Of a stretch of 64,000 nt of DNA, positions 19,586 through 28,590 are shown in pieces. Every line of letters begins with the position of its first letter. Position 1 is the first letter of the stretch. Under the pieces are notes generated by a model. That model saw nothing but the letters and a program-made list of their open reading frames with translations, ran no database searches and was not told the origin of the DNA. Both the position numbers and the translations under genes were made by a program. The stretch spans positions 1 through 64,000 of the forward strand of contig JAOTVL010000003.1 in the NCBI GenBank assembly GCA_029863525.1. Direction: 5' to 3'. This DNA comes from Gemmatimonadota bacterium. GTDB taxonomy: Bacteria > Gemmatimonadota > Gemmatimonadetes > Longimicrobiales > Gaopeijiaceae.

Positions 19586-20575
19586 ATGACCGGAATCGAC
19601 CGATACGAGCTGATCGTGGTGGGCGCGGGACCGTGCGGCATCGCCGTGGGCGCCGCCGCCGAGCAGGCCGGCATCTCCTGCGTGCTCTTCGACAAGGGAT
19701 GCCTCACCGCGTCCGTGGTGGACTACCCCTACTACATGACCTTCTTCAGCACCGCGGTCATGCTCGAAGTGGGCGGCGTCCCCTTCACGATCCCGGACTC
19801 CAAGCCGACACGCCGGGAGGCGCTCGCGTACTACCGAAGGGTGGTCGCGCACTGGGGCATCGACGTCCGTCAATACGAGGAGGTCACGGAGATCGAGGGC
19901 TCGGAAGGGGACTTCACGGTCAAGACGGTTCGAGCCGACGGTTCCGCGCGTATCTACGCCGCCTCCGCCGTCGTGGTCGCGACCGGTGGGTTCCAGGCGC
20001 CGAACTTCCTCGGTGTCCCCGGCGAAGATCTGCCCAAGGTCCGTCACTACTACCGGGAGCCGTACCCCTATTTCGACCGGGACGTGCTGGTGGTGGGCGC
20101 GGGCAATTCCGCCGTGGAGTCAGCGCTCGAGATGTATCGCAACGGGGTTCGCGTCTCGCTGGTCCATTTTCTCGACAAAGTCGACCGAGGCGTGAAGCCG
20201 TGGGTCGTGCCCGACATCACGAATCGGCTCGAGCGCGGTGAGATCCCCGTGTACTGGCGGCACAGAGTGTCCCGGATCGAGCCGGGTTCGGTCGTTCTCC
20301 GTTCAGAGAAGGACGGGGAGGAAACGGAGATCGCGAACGATTTCGTGGTCGCCATGACCGGCTGGCGCTCGGATCACCGGCAACTCGAGGCGCTCGGCGT
20401 GGACATCGACGGCGAAACCGGTATCCCGTCGCACGATTCGAACACCATGCGAACCAACGTGCCCGGAATCTACATCGCGGGCGTGATCGCCGCCGGTCAC
20501 AACGCGAACAAGATTTTCATCGAGAACGGTCGCGAGCACGGCGCGCTCATCGTGGCGGATCGCGTGCGCGGCTGA
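19586..20575 (+). CDS. ypdA: YpdA-family putative bacillithiol disulfide reductase (FAD/NAD(P))
   Basis: YELIVVGAGPCGIAVGAAAEQAGISCVLFDKGCLTASVVDYPYYMTFFSTAVMLEVGGVPF is characteristic of YpdA; second GAGNSAVESALE nucleotide-binding motif. Confidence 0.85.
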   Translation: MTGIDRYELIVVGAGPCGIAVGAAAEQAGISCVLFDKGCLTASVVDYPYYMTFFSTAVMLEVGGVPFTIPDSKPTRREALAYYRRVVAHWGIDVRQYEEVTEIEGSEGDFTVKTVRADGSARIYAASAVVVATGGFQAPNFLGVPGEDLPKVRHYYREPYPYFDRDVLVVGAGNSAVESALEMYRNGVRVSLVHFLDKVDRGVKPWVVPDITNRLERGEIPVYWRHRVSRIEPGSVVLRSEKDGEETEIANDFVVAMTGWRSDHRQLEALGVDIDGETGIPSHDSNTMRTNVPGIYIAGVIAAGHNANKIFIENGREHGALIVADRVRG

Positions 20576-20682
20576 CGCTCGCGGGCGGTGCCCGATCTCG
20601 CTAGAGTGAGACCTGCGTCAGTCGGCGCTGGATCGGGTTGGTCGCCGACCCTTCGGTTCTCGAACTCCAACGGCGGGTCAAG

Positions 20683-21648
20683 ATGGAACCTCGGGTCCAG
20701 AAGCACGAGGAGGCTCGAATTGCCGCGCTCCACGAGCTCGGCATCCTCGACACACCGCCCGAGGAGCGGTTCGATCGGCTGACACGCCTGGCTCGTCGGC
20801 TCTTCGACGTGCCCATCGCGCTCGTGTCCCTCGTGGACTCGGACCGGCAATGGTTCAAGTCCCGAGCGGGCCTCGAGGCCACGGAGACCCCGCGCGAAGT
20901 CTCGTTCTGTTCGCACGCCATCGGCGGCAGCGACGTCATGGTGGTGACGAATGCGGCCCACGACGAGCGCTTCAGCCACAACCCCCTCGTCGCCGATCCG
21001 CCGAGCATCCGCTTTTACGCCGGCGCCCCGGTCAAGGGCCCTGACGGAAGCAGCCTCGGGACCCTGTGCATCATCGACCACGAGCCGAGGGAGCTGGGAC
21101 CCGAGGACGCGGAGCTTCTGAGAGATCTCGCCGAAATGGTGGAGAACGAGCTGCGTGCCGTGCAGCTCGCGACGCTCGACGACCTGACGGGCCTCACGAA
21201 CCGACGTGGGTTCAACGCGATCGCCTACCACACGCTCGCGCTGTGCCGGCGGGTAGATCAGCCGGCCGCGCTTCTCATGTTCGACCTCGACGAGTTCAAG
21301 GAGATCAACGACACGATGGGGCACGCCGAGGGCGACCGGGTGCTCAAGCGATTCGCCGACCTCCTCCTCCGTTCCTTTCGGGACTCCGACGTCGTGGCGC
21401 GCCTGGGCGGCGACGAGTTCTGCGTACTCCTGAGTGGCACGAACGCGGACCAGGCCCCTCGGGCTCTCTCCCACCTGGACGAAGATCTCCGACGGGATGA
21501 TCGCGGACCGAAGATCCGCTACAGCGTCGGCGTCACCGACTTCGATGCGAAGAAGCATCCCAGCGCAGCCGCCCTCCTGGATGCCGCGGACGGGCGGATG
21601 TACGAAGACAAAGCGGAGAAGGAGAAGAGGAACACCGGCCGGGCCTGA
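20683..21648 (+). CDS. GAF-GGDEF diguanylate cyclase
   Basis: GAF domain (ERFDRLTRLARRLFDVPIALVSLVDSDRQWFKS) then DDLTGLTNRRGF and RLGGDEF; I-site RDSD five residues upstream of GGDEF. Confidence 0.92.
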   Translation: MEPRVQKHEEARIAALHELGILDTPPEERFDRLTRLARRLFDVPIALVSLVDSDRQWFKSRAGLEATETPREVSFCSHAIGGSDVMVVTNAAHDERFSHNPLVADPPSIRFYAGAPVKGPDGSSLGTLCIIDHEPRELGPEDAELLRDLAEMVENELRAVQLATLDDLTGLTNRRGFNAIAYHTLALCRRVDQPAALLMFDLDEFKEINDTMGHAEGDRVLKRFADLLLRSFRDSDVVARLGGDEFCVLLSGTNADQAPRALSHLDEDLRRDDRGPKIRYSVGVTDFDAKKHPSAAALLDAADGRMYEDKAEKEKRNTGRA

Positions 21649-21766
21649 TGGGCCCGCCCCCCGGCGTCAGGTCACGGTCGTGTGCGGGAACGCGACACGA
21701 TGTAAGAGACGGGGCCGCTCTGTCGCGACCACCCGCTCGTCTATAGGCTTCGGGAGAGACGATCCG

Positions 21767-22438
21767 ATGACCCGAAAGAGACCCTCCATGCGCCAAATTC
21801 GCCTGTTTCCCCTCGCCGTCGCCCTGGCGCTTGGTGGCTGTGCGACGGAAGAGGGTGCCGAAATGCCCGACCCTATGGACCAGGCGGTTCCCGAAACGAC
21901 CCTGGGTCCCGCCGACGGTCTCGACCTTCCGGCGGTCGATCTGGACCGGGTTCGGGTCGGTGACCCGGCCCCGGATTTCACGTTGACCTCGCTCGCCGGC
22001 CCGCCTGTCACACTCTCGCAGTACCGCGGCACGAAGGACGTGATCCTCGTCTTCTACCGGGGGCATTGGTGACCCTACTGCGCCCAGCAGCTCGGTGAGC
22101 TGCAAGGAATGCTGAGCGAAGCTCAGAGGGACGAGACGGAAATCGTCGCGGTCGCATCCGACGATCCGTCGGATCTACAACGCATGGTCGACCGGGTGGC
22201 CGAGGAGAACGACGGCTTGACCCTGGATTATATGCTCCTTTCGGATCCGGACGCCGCGGTCATCAATCGCTACGGACTCTTCAATCAGGACGATCCCCGC
22301 GGACGTGCGATCCCGCATCCCACGACGTACGTGATCGACCGGGATGGTGTGGTTCGCTGGAAGATGACCGAGGTGAACTACCGCATAAGGCCGGAGAACG
22401 AGGACATTCTCGCCGCCCTCGAGGATCTCGGGCGGTAA
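21767..22438 (+). CDS. Peroxiredoxin-like (AhpC/TSA, redoxin) lipoprotein, predicted selenoprotein with Sec encoded by TGA at 22070-22072
   Basis: Upstream and downstream ORFs are in the same frame, separated only by TGA: ...DVILVFYRGHW-U-PYCAQQLGELQGMLSEAQRDETEIVAVASDD...; Sec replaces first Cys of WCPYC; signal LFPLAVALALGGC; hairpin follows the TGA. Confidence 0.9.
22087..22103 (+). promoter_or_regulatory. Candidate bacterial SECIS hairpin for the peroxiredoxin-like selenoprotein
   Basis: GCAGCTC-GGT-GAGCTGC: perfect 7-bp stem, GGU triloop, loop begins 22 nt after the UGA. Confidence 0.75.
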
Positions 22439-22481
22439 GCGCGGACTCGGCTTCGAGAAGGCCCGAGCCGGGCGGTTCGCG

Positions 22482-23522
22482 TCAGCGCGCCAGTGGCTCC
22501 GGGAATCCCAGGGGCACATCGATCCGCGAGTCCCCGAGAAGCACGCTTTCAGCCTCGCGCCGAACCCGTGCGAGGGCGAGCACTCCTCCGGCCCGAGGAG
22601 AGTGCACCGACGACGTGACGGTGCCCACGACCTTGCCCGAGCCATCTGCCGCCCGCAGCTCCGTGCCGGGTTCGGGTAGGGTCGCTTCGCCGAGCGCGAG
22701 CCGTCTCAACTCACGGTTCACATGGCCGCGATCGCGGATGCGGACGATCACCTCTTGGCCGGTGTAGCATCCCTTCCCGTGGTCGATGGCACGGTCGACG
22801 ATCCCCGCCTCCGGGGGCAGCGTCTCGTGGTCCATGTCCGGTCCGAAGGCGGGACGGCCCGCCTCGACCCGGAGCGTCGTCCACGCCTCCGAGTCTCCCT
22901 CGATGGCGCCTTCACCGACGAGAGCGCGGTGGAGCGCGGCCACCGGCTCCGCCGGACCGTACACGATCCAAGCCAGAGGCCAAACGTCCTCGGTCCGGGC
23001 GACGACGAGACCAGATGCCGGGCTACCGGCGCACCGCCACTCGCCCTCGGCGCAGCGCTCGAGCCACTCCGGATCGACGCGGAGGCCGAGTGCCAGCTTG
23101 GACAACGCCGCGGCGGCCTTCGGTCCGACCACGCCGAGGCTCGCACGCTCGGCACCGAGCTCCCTGACCCTGGCGAATCGGGGTGGCAAAAACTTCGCGA
23201 GGTGGGCGGCCAACCCCTCATGACCGGCGCTGGGGACGTCGAGCAAGAAGCCGATGGCCTCCTCGTCGCCCAGGAGGAGCGCCCACAAATCGCTGATCAT
23301 CTTGCCCTTGGGCGTCAGCACCGCATGGTACGTCGCCGTCCCACCATGGACGTCGCCCTCGACGACGGTAGGGGGGCCAGGAATAACACCCGTCAGAATG
23401 CCCGAGAGCATCTGTGCCGGGGCCTTCCCCGCCACCGAGAGAAGAGCCCGATCACTCCGCTCGAAGACGGCCATCCCCTCGGTCGCGCCCAGGTACGCGG
23501 CCGATGCGGCGGTCGCACTCAC
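22482..23522 (-). CDS. ygfZ: YgfZ/GcvT-like folate-binding protein
   Basis: KGCYTGQEVIVRIRDRGHVNRELRRL signature; GTG start overlapping the upstream gene's stop. Confidence 0.9.
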   Translation of the reverse strand: MSATAASAAYLGATEGMAVFERSDRALLSVAGKAPAQMLSGILTGVIPGPPTVVEGDVHGGTATYHAVLTPKGKMISDLWALLLGDEEAIGFLLDVPSAGHEGLAAHLAKFLPPRFARVRELGAERASLGVVGPKAAAALSKLALGLRVDPEWLERCAEGEWRCAGSPASGLVVARTEDVWPLAWIVYGPAEPVAALHRALVGEGAIEGDSEAWTTLRVEAGRPAFGPDMDHETLPPEAGIVDRAIDHGKGCYTGQEVIVRIRDRGHVNRELRRLALGEATLPEPGTELRAADGSGKVVGTVTSSVHSPRAGGVLALARVRREAESVLLGDSRIDVPLGFPEPLAR

Positions 23523-24373
23523 GATGGATCCACGTTCTCGTCGAACCGACCGGCCCGAAGATCTTCCACCATCTCCTGCACGTGCGTCTTGTCCTCGGCG
23601 CTCGGCGACACCCGCAGGTATGCCTCGAGCTGATCGGCCGCCTCGCCGTGCCGACCCAAACGCGCCAAGAGGAGGCCCCGGGATCGAGACTGGAGCGGCG
23701 CGGTCGGCGTGATCATCAGAAGCCGCTCGACGACCGCCAACGCCCGTCGATCGTCGCCGATCTTCACGTAGATGCCCTTCAGATTGGTGAGCAGCCGAAT
23801 GAGCATGTCCCGCTTCGTCGCCATACGGAGGAACTGATCGCGCATCGCGACCATCCCGCCGTAGCCCTGGTCGAGAAGCTGCTGCGCTTCGTCCTCGAAC
23901 CGGATTTTCCCCCCATCGAACGGATCGATCAGGAGCCGCAGCTCGTCCCCCGCGTACCGAACCAGGAAATGGCCGGGGAAGTTGACCCCCTCCAAGGGAA
24001 GGTCCAGGCGCCACCCGATCTCGAGCAACACGATCCCGAGGGTCAACGGAATCCCCACGCCCCGGTCCAGGACGTCGTTGAGAAAGGAGTTCCGCGGATC
24101 GTAGTACGCGTCGCGGTTGCCCGAGAACTTTCGCCGACCATAGAGCGTGCGGATGAGCTCGTCGAGCATCAAGAGGGGAGCGCTCTCGTTGGCGAGGCGA
24201 TCCTTGACCTCTTCCGCGACTTGATCCAATCGCGCGAGGTACAGCTCCACCGAGAGCTGAGGATACTCCTCCTTCGCCACCAACAGCGCAGCCCTGGCCA
24301 GCCCCATGTCCGACTCGGAGCTGGAGATCTCCTCGGCGAGGAGTCGACGGGGTGATTTCTGCGGGACGCTCAC
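23519..24373 (-). CDS. SirB1-family transglutaminase-like/TPR protein
   Basis: YYDPRNSFLNDVLDRGVGIPLTLGIVLLEIGWRLDLPLEGVNFPGHFLVRY; GTG start. Confidence 0.88.
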   Translation of the reverse strand: MSVPQKSPRRLLAEEISSSESDMGLARAALLVAKEEYPQLSVELYLARLDQVAEEVKDRLANESAPLLMLDELIRTLYGRRKFSGNRDAYYDPRNSFLNDVLDRGVGIPLTLGIVLLEIGWRLDLPLEGVNFPGHFLVRYAGDELRLLIDPFDGGKIRFEDEAQQLLDQGYGGMVAMRDQFLRMATKRDMLIRLLTNLKGIYVKIGDDRRALAVVERLLMITPTAPLQSRSRGLLLARLGRHGEAADQLEAYLRVSPSAEDKTHVQEMVEDLRAGRFDENVDPS

Positions 24374-24532
24374 GTCAAGGAGCCGTTCGCTGGGCGGAGG
24401 GAAATCGGGATTCTCGGTTGGCACACGTGCCGTGCGCGATGAATTAGCTTCGTTGATCGATTTCGCGTACCCGTCGAAGGCCGAGGGTTTCCGTGGAGCG
24501 GGGCGCGAATACTGGCTTGAAGGAGGTAGGCG

Positions 24533-25594
24533 ATGGCGAACGAGCCGCGGGATCGACGGCCGGAGATCCGACTGTCCCAGCTCAGCCACGGCGCCGGTTG
24601 AGCGTGTAAACTCGGCATGTCCGAGCTGGCGCAGGTCCTGCGCCACGTTCTCCCGGTTCCGGATCCCAACGCCCTCGTCGGCCACACGACGGGGGACGAC
24701 GCCGCCGTGTATCGTCTATCCGGCGACCGTGCGCTGATCGTCACCGCCGATTTCTTCACCCCGATCGTCGACGACCCCTATGACTTCGGCAGGATCGCGG
24801 CGGCCAACGCCCTCTCCGACGTGTACGCCATGGGGGGCAAACCCCTCTTCGTGCTGAACCTGGTCGGCTTTCCCCGCTCTCTCCTCGCCGACGGCATTCT
24901 CGACGAGATCCTGCGAGGGGGGAGCGACGTGACGCGTGGCGTGGGCGTGCCGACGCTCGGTGGTCACACGATCGACGATCAGGAGCCGAAGTACGGCTTG
25001 GTCGCGATCGGTGAGGTACACCCCGACAGGATCGTGACCAACACCGCCGCGCGACCGGGGGACGTGCTCGTGCTCACCAAGCCGATCGGCTCCGGCGTGA
25101 TCGCGACCGCCATCAAGAAGGGCGCGGCGACGGTCGACACCATCGCCGAGGCGGTCGACGTCATGTCGACATTGAACGCGGCGGCGGCCGAGGCGATGGG
25201 GACCGCCGATGTGCGAAGCGCGACGGACGTCACCGGCTTCGGCCTCCTGGGTCATCTTCGCAATCTCGTCCGAGCCTCCAAATGCGCGGCCGGGATCGAC
25301 GCCGCACACGTCCCACTCCTCAGCGGCGCGCGCTCCCTGGCCGAAGCCGGTCACGTGCCCGGCGGGACGAAGCGAAACCTGGCGGATGTCGCGTCCGACG
25401 TGAGCTTCGCGGACGAGGTCGACGAGGTCACGCGCACACTCCTCGCCGACGCCCAGACGTCGGGTGGACTTCTCATGTGCGTCGCACCGGAACGACTCGA
25501 CGGACTGCTCGCCGACCTGGCCGGCAAGGCACCCGCCGCCGCGGTCATCGGCAGGGTCGTCGCGGGACCCGCCGGGCACATCGACATCGAGTAG
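24533..25594 (+). CDS. selD: Selenide, water dikinase SelD, predicted to be a selenoprotein (Sec at TGA 24599-24601)
   Basis: ATG 24533 behind AAGGAGG; MANEPRDRRPEIRLSQLSHGAG-U-ACKLGMSELAQVLRHVLPVPDPNALVGHTTGDDAAVYRL...; TGA sits at the conserved Cys/Sec site of the SelD catalytic loop; continuous frame with ORF 24617..25594. Confidence 0.95.
24628..24644 (+). promoter_or_regulatory. Candidate bacterial SECIS hairpin for selD
   Basis: GGCGCAG-GTC-CTGCGCC: perfect 7-bp stem, GUC triloop, loop begins 34 nt after the UGA; alternative nearer hairpin CTCGG-CATGT-CCGAG at 24611-24625. Confidence 0.6.
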
Positions 25595-25640
25595 CGCAGG
25601 CGATCCCAGCAGTAGCTCGGGGACCTTTCCGGGGCTCTAC

Positions 25641-28262
25641 CTAGCGGCGATCCGCACGGCGCTCGTCGGACTTCTTCTTCGAGACTCTCTTCCCCGCGCT
25701 CTTCTTCCCGGAGGCCTTCTTCGCCGCGCTCTTCTTCCCGGAGGCCTTCTTCGCCGCGGATTTCTTCGCGGCGGGCTTCTTCGCCGAGGCCTTCTTCCCG
25801 TTGGCCTTCCCCTCACCGGACTTCGAGCTCGCCACACGCTTGGCGACCTTGCCGTCCCCGAGCGCGATCGCGATCACGTCGTCCAGCGTTTCCGCGAGGT
25901 GGAACGTCACCGACTTCCGCACATCCGCGGGGATGTCCTCGAGGTCGGCCTCGTTGTCGATGGGCACGATGATCTGCTTGATCCCGGCCCTCACGGCGCC
26001 GAGCACCTTCTCCTTCACTCCCCCGATGGGCAGCACGCGGCCGGTGAGCGTCAACTCTCCGGTCATCGCCACGTCCCGGCGGACCTTCCGACCGGAGACG
26101 GCCGAAACCAGCGCGGTGGCCATCGTGATCCCCGCCGAGGGTCCGTCCTTGGGGATTGCGCCCGCCGGCACGTGGATGTGGACCTCTCGCTTGGTCAGTG
26201 CATCCTCCGGAATCCCGAGTGTATCGGCGTTCGCCTTGGCATAGGAGAGCGCTGCGCGCCCGGATTCCTTCATGACGTCGCCGAGCTGACCCGTGAGCAC
26301 GAAGCCCCCTTCGCCCGGCATCACGCTGGCCTCGACGAACATGATGTCCCCGCCCATCGGCGTGTAGAACATGCCGGTCGCGACACCGCGCGTATCGTGC
26401 TCGGCCATGCGCTCGGGGTGCACCCGGGGCCGTCCGAGGAGCTCGCGCACGTCGTCGGGCGTCGCCTCGACCTTGTCGAGCTTACCCCCTGCGATCTGGC
26501 GAGCCACCTTCCGCGCGAATTTGCCGACCTCGCGCTCGAGCTGCCGTACACCGGCTTCGCGCGTGTACTTCTGGACGATCGTGAGGATGGCCTCGTCGGT
26601 CATCTTCAGTTCGTCTTCCTTCAGGCTGTTTTCCTTCCGCTGCCTCAGAAGCAGATAGCGCTTCACGATCTCGAGCTTCTCGGCTTCGGTGTACCCGGAG
26701 AAGTCGACGCGCTCCATGCGGTCGAGCAATGGCCCCGGAATCCGATCGAGGTAGTTCGCCGTCGCGACGAAGAGCACTTCGGAGAGGTCGAACGGAATCC
26801 CGAGGTAGTGGTCGACGAATGTCGAGTTCTGGGCCGGGTCGAGAACCTCCAGAAGCGCCGAGCTCGGATCGCCCTGGAACGACGTGCCGAGCTTGTCCAC
26901 TTCGTCCAGCAGGAAGACTGGGTTCTTGCTCTTCGCCTGCCTCATGCCCTGGATGATCCGCCCCGGCATCGCCCCGACGTACGTACGCCGATGACCACGA
27001 ATGTCGGCTTCGTCACGTGCGCCGCCGAGTGAAATCCGTACGTACTCCCGCCCCAGCGAACGCGCGATCGACTTCGCGATCGACGTCTTTCCGACACCCG
27101 GAGGGCCGACGAAAAGGAGAATCGGTCCTCGGCCCTGCCCGTGCTCGACCTCGTGGATGTCGACCTTGACCTGATCGGGGACGTCGGCCTCGTCCACGTC
27201 CACGTCCTCTTCCTCGGACTCGGCTTCGGCCCGATCCAGTGCGAGCTTCCGAACCGCCAGGAACTCCAGGACACGGTCCTTCACGTCCTCGAGGCCGTAG
27301 TGGTCGTCGTGCAGGATTCGCTCGGCGACCGCGAGGTCGATCTTCTCCTCGCTGCGCACGTTCCACGGCAGCTCGGTGATCCATTCGAGGTAGGTCCGGA
27401 TGACCTGGTACTCGGCCGACTGCGGGCTCGTCCGCTCCAGGCGACGCAGCTCTCGGTCGACCTCCGAGCGTTGCTCCTCACTGAGCTCGAGCTCTTCGAG
27501 CCGCTGACGCATCTCTTCGACGTCGTCACGCTCTTCCTCCTCGCCCAGCTCTTTCTGAATCGCCTTGAGCTGCTCCCGGAGGAGCATTTCCCTTTGGCGT
27601 TCCCCCAGCTCGGATTGGACTTTGGCCTGGATGTCCTCCTGGGCGTCGAGGCGCGCGAGCTCCCGCTCGACAGCGAGCAGGCAGGCCCGCATTCGTTCCT
27701 CGTCGTCGAGTAGCTCGAGCAGCTCCTGCTTGTCGGGTGTTTCGAGCTCGAGGTAGAACGCCACGAGGTCAGCGAACGGTCCCGGCTCGTCCACGCCCTG
27801 AATCAGCTGATTGAGCGCCTCCGCCGGCACGCCTCTCCGCGTGCCCAACTCCGCCGCGCGATCACGCAGCTCGGTATCGAGCGCCTGGAAGGCCGGATCG
27901 TTCGGATCGCGGGGCTCGAGCGTCTCCATATCGAGGAGGATGGCGTGCAACATCGACTGCCCCTCCTGGTGATACGAAACGGCTTGAGCGCGCCCCTCAC
28001 CCTGGACCAGAAGCTGCACGCCACCACGAACGCGGTGCGTTTGGATGATGCGAACGACGGTTCCGACCGAATAGAGATATTCGGCCGCGGGATCGTCGAC
28101 GTTCTCCCGTTGGGCAACGGCGAAGAGCCGTCGGTCGCCGTCGAGCGCTTCTTGGACGGCCTCGACCGTCCCGGGACGGCCGGCCGAGATCGGCACGGCC
28201 ACACCCGGGTAGACGACAGTATCGCGCAGAGGCAGGACAGGCAGCGTGAACCGCTCGGCCAT
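25641..28262 (-). CDS. lon: ATP-dependent Lon protease with Lys/Ala/Ser-rich C-terminal tail
   Basis: MAERFTLPVLPLRDTVVYPGVAVP start; GPPGVGKTSIAKSIARSLGR; KDGPSAGITMATALVSAVSGRKVRRDVAMTGELTLTGRVLPIGGVKEK; tail KKASAKKPAAKKSAAKKASGKKSAAKKASGKKSAGKRVSKKKSDERR. Confidence 0.95.
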   Translation of the reverse strand: MAERFTLPVLPLRDTVVYPGVAVPISAGRPGTVEAVQEALDGDRRLFAVAQRENVDDPAAEYLYSVGTVVRIIQTHRVRGGVQLLVQGEGRAQAVSYHQEGQSMLHAILLDMETLEPRDPNDPAFQALDTELRDRAAELGTRRGVPAEALNQLIQGVDEPGPFADLVAFYLELETPDKQELLELLDDEERMRACLLAVERELARLDAQEDIQAKVQSELGERQREMLLREQLKAIQKELGEEEERDDVEEMRQRLEELELSEEQRSEVDRELRRLERTSPQSAEYQVIRTYLEWITELPWNVRSEEKIDLAVAERILHDDHYGLEDVKDRVLEFLAVRKLALDRAEAESEEEDVDVDEADVPDQVKVDIHEVEHGQGRGPILLFVGPPGVGKTSIAKSIARSLGREYVRISLGGARDEADIRGHRRTYVGAMPGRIIQGMRQAKSKNPVFLLDEVDKLGTSFQGDPSSALLEVLDPAQNSTFVDHYLGIPFDLSEVLFVATANYLDRIPGPLLDRMERVDFSGYTEAEKLEIVKRYLLLRQRKENSLKEDELKMTDEAILTIVQKYTREAGVRQLEREVGKFARKVARQIAGGKLDKVEATPDDVRELLGRPRVHPERMAEHDTRGVATGMFYTPMGGDIMFVEASVMPGEGGFVLTGQLGDVMKESGRAALSYAKANADTLGIPEDALTKREVHIHVPAGAIPKDGPSAGITMATALVSAVSGRKVRRDVAMTGELTLTGRVLPIGGVKEKVLGAVRAGIKQIIVPIDNEADLEDIPADVRKSVTFHLAETLDDVIAIALGDGKVAKRVASSKSGEGKANGKKASAKKPAAKKSAAKKASGKKSAAKKASGKKSAGKRVSKKKSDERRADRR

Positions 28263-28590
28263 GATTTCGTCACTCTCCTGACCCGTATCCTCGTCTTCGA
28301 GGTCCGGGTTGAGGTCTTGTTCAGACAGGGTTTTTGCTCCGGCTCTCGTCCACGGGTCAACGTGCTCACCGCCGTCCACGGTGGTTCGTGGGAGGCGGTC
28401 GGGCGCCGGATCGGGAGAGCATTGCACGATCCTTGCCACGCAAAAAGGCCGAATTCGTGCCCGAATCGCAGGTCGGTCTGCCAATCTGGCGCCGCGGGCG
28501 ACGCAGCTTCGCGCCACTTTTTCGCCCCGGCGGCGGCAGTTAGCTTGGCACCTCGTTTCTCCTCGCGCCACCGGCAGTGGGGTTGTTCCA

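Noticed and set aside
22070-22072. Peroxiredoxin TGA as a pseudogene stop or sequencing error
   Set aside because: It falls exactly on the conserved redox Cys, is followed by a hairpin, and selD next door has the same kind of TGA at its catalytic site; kept as Sec with need for verification
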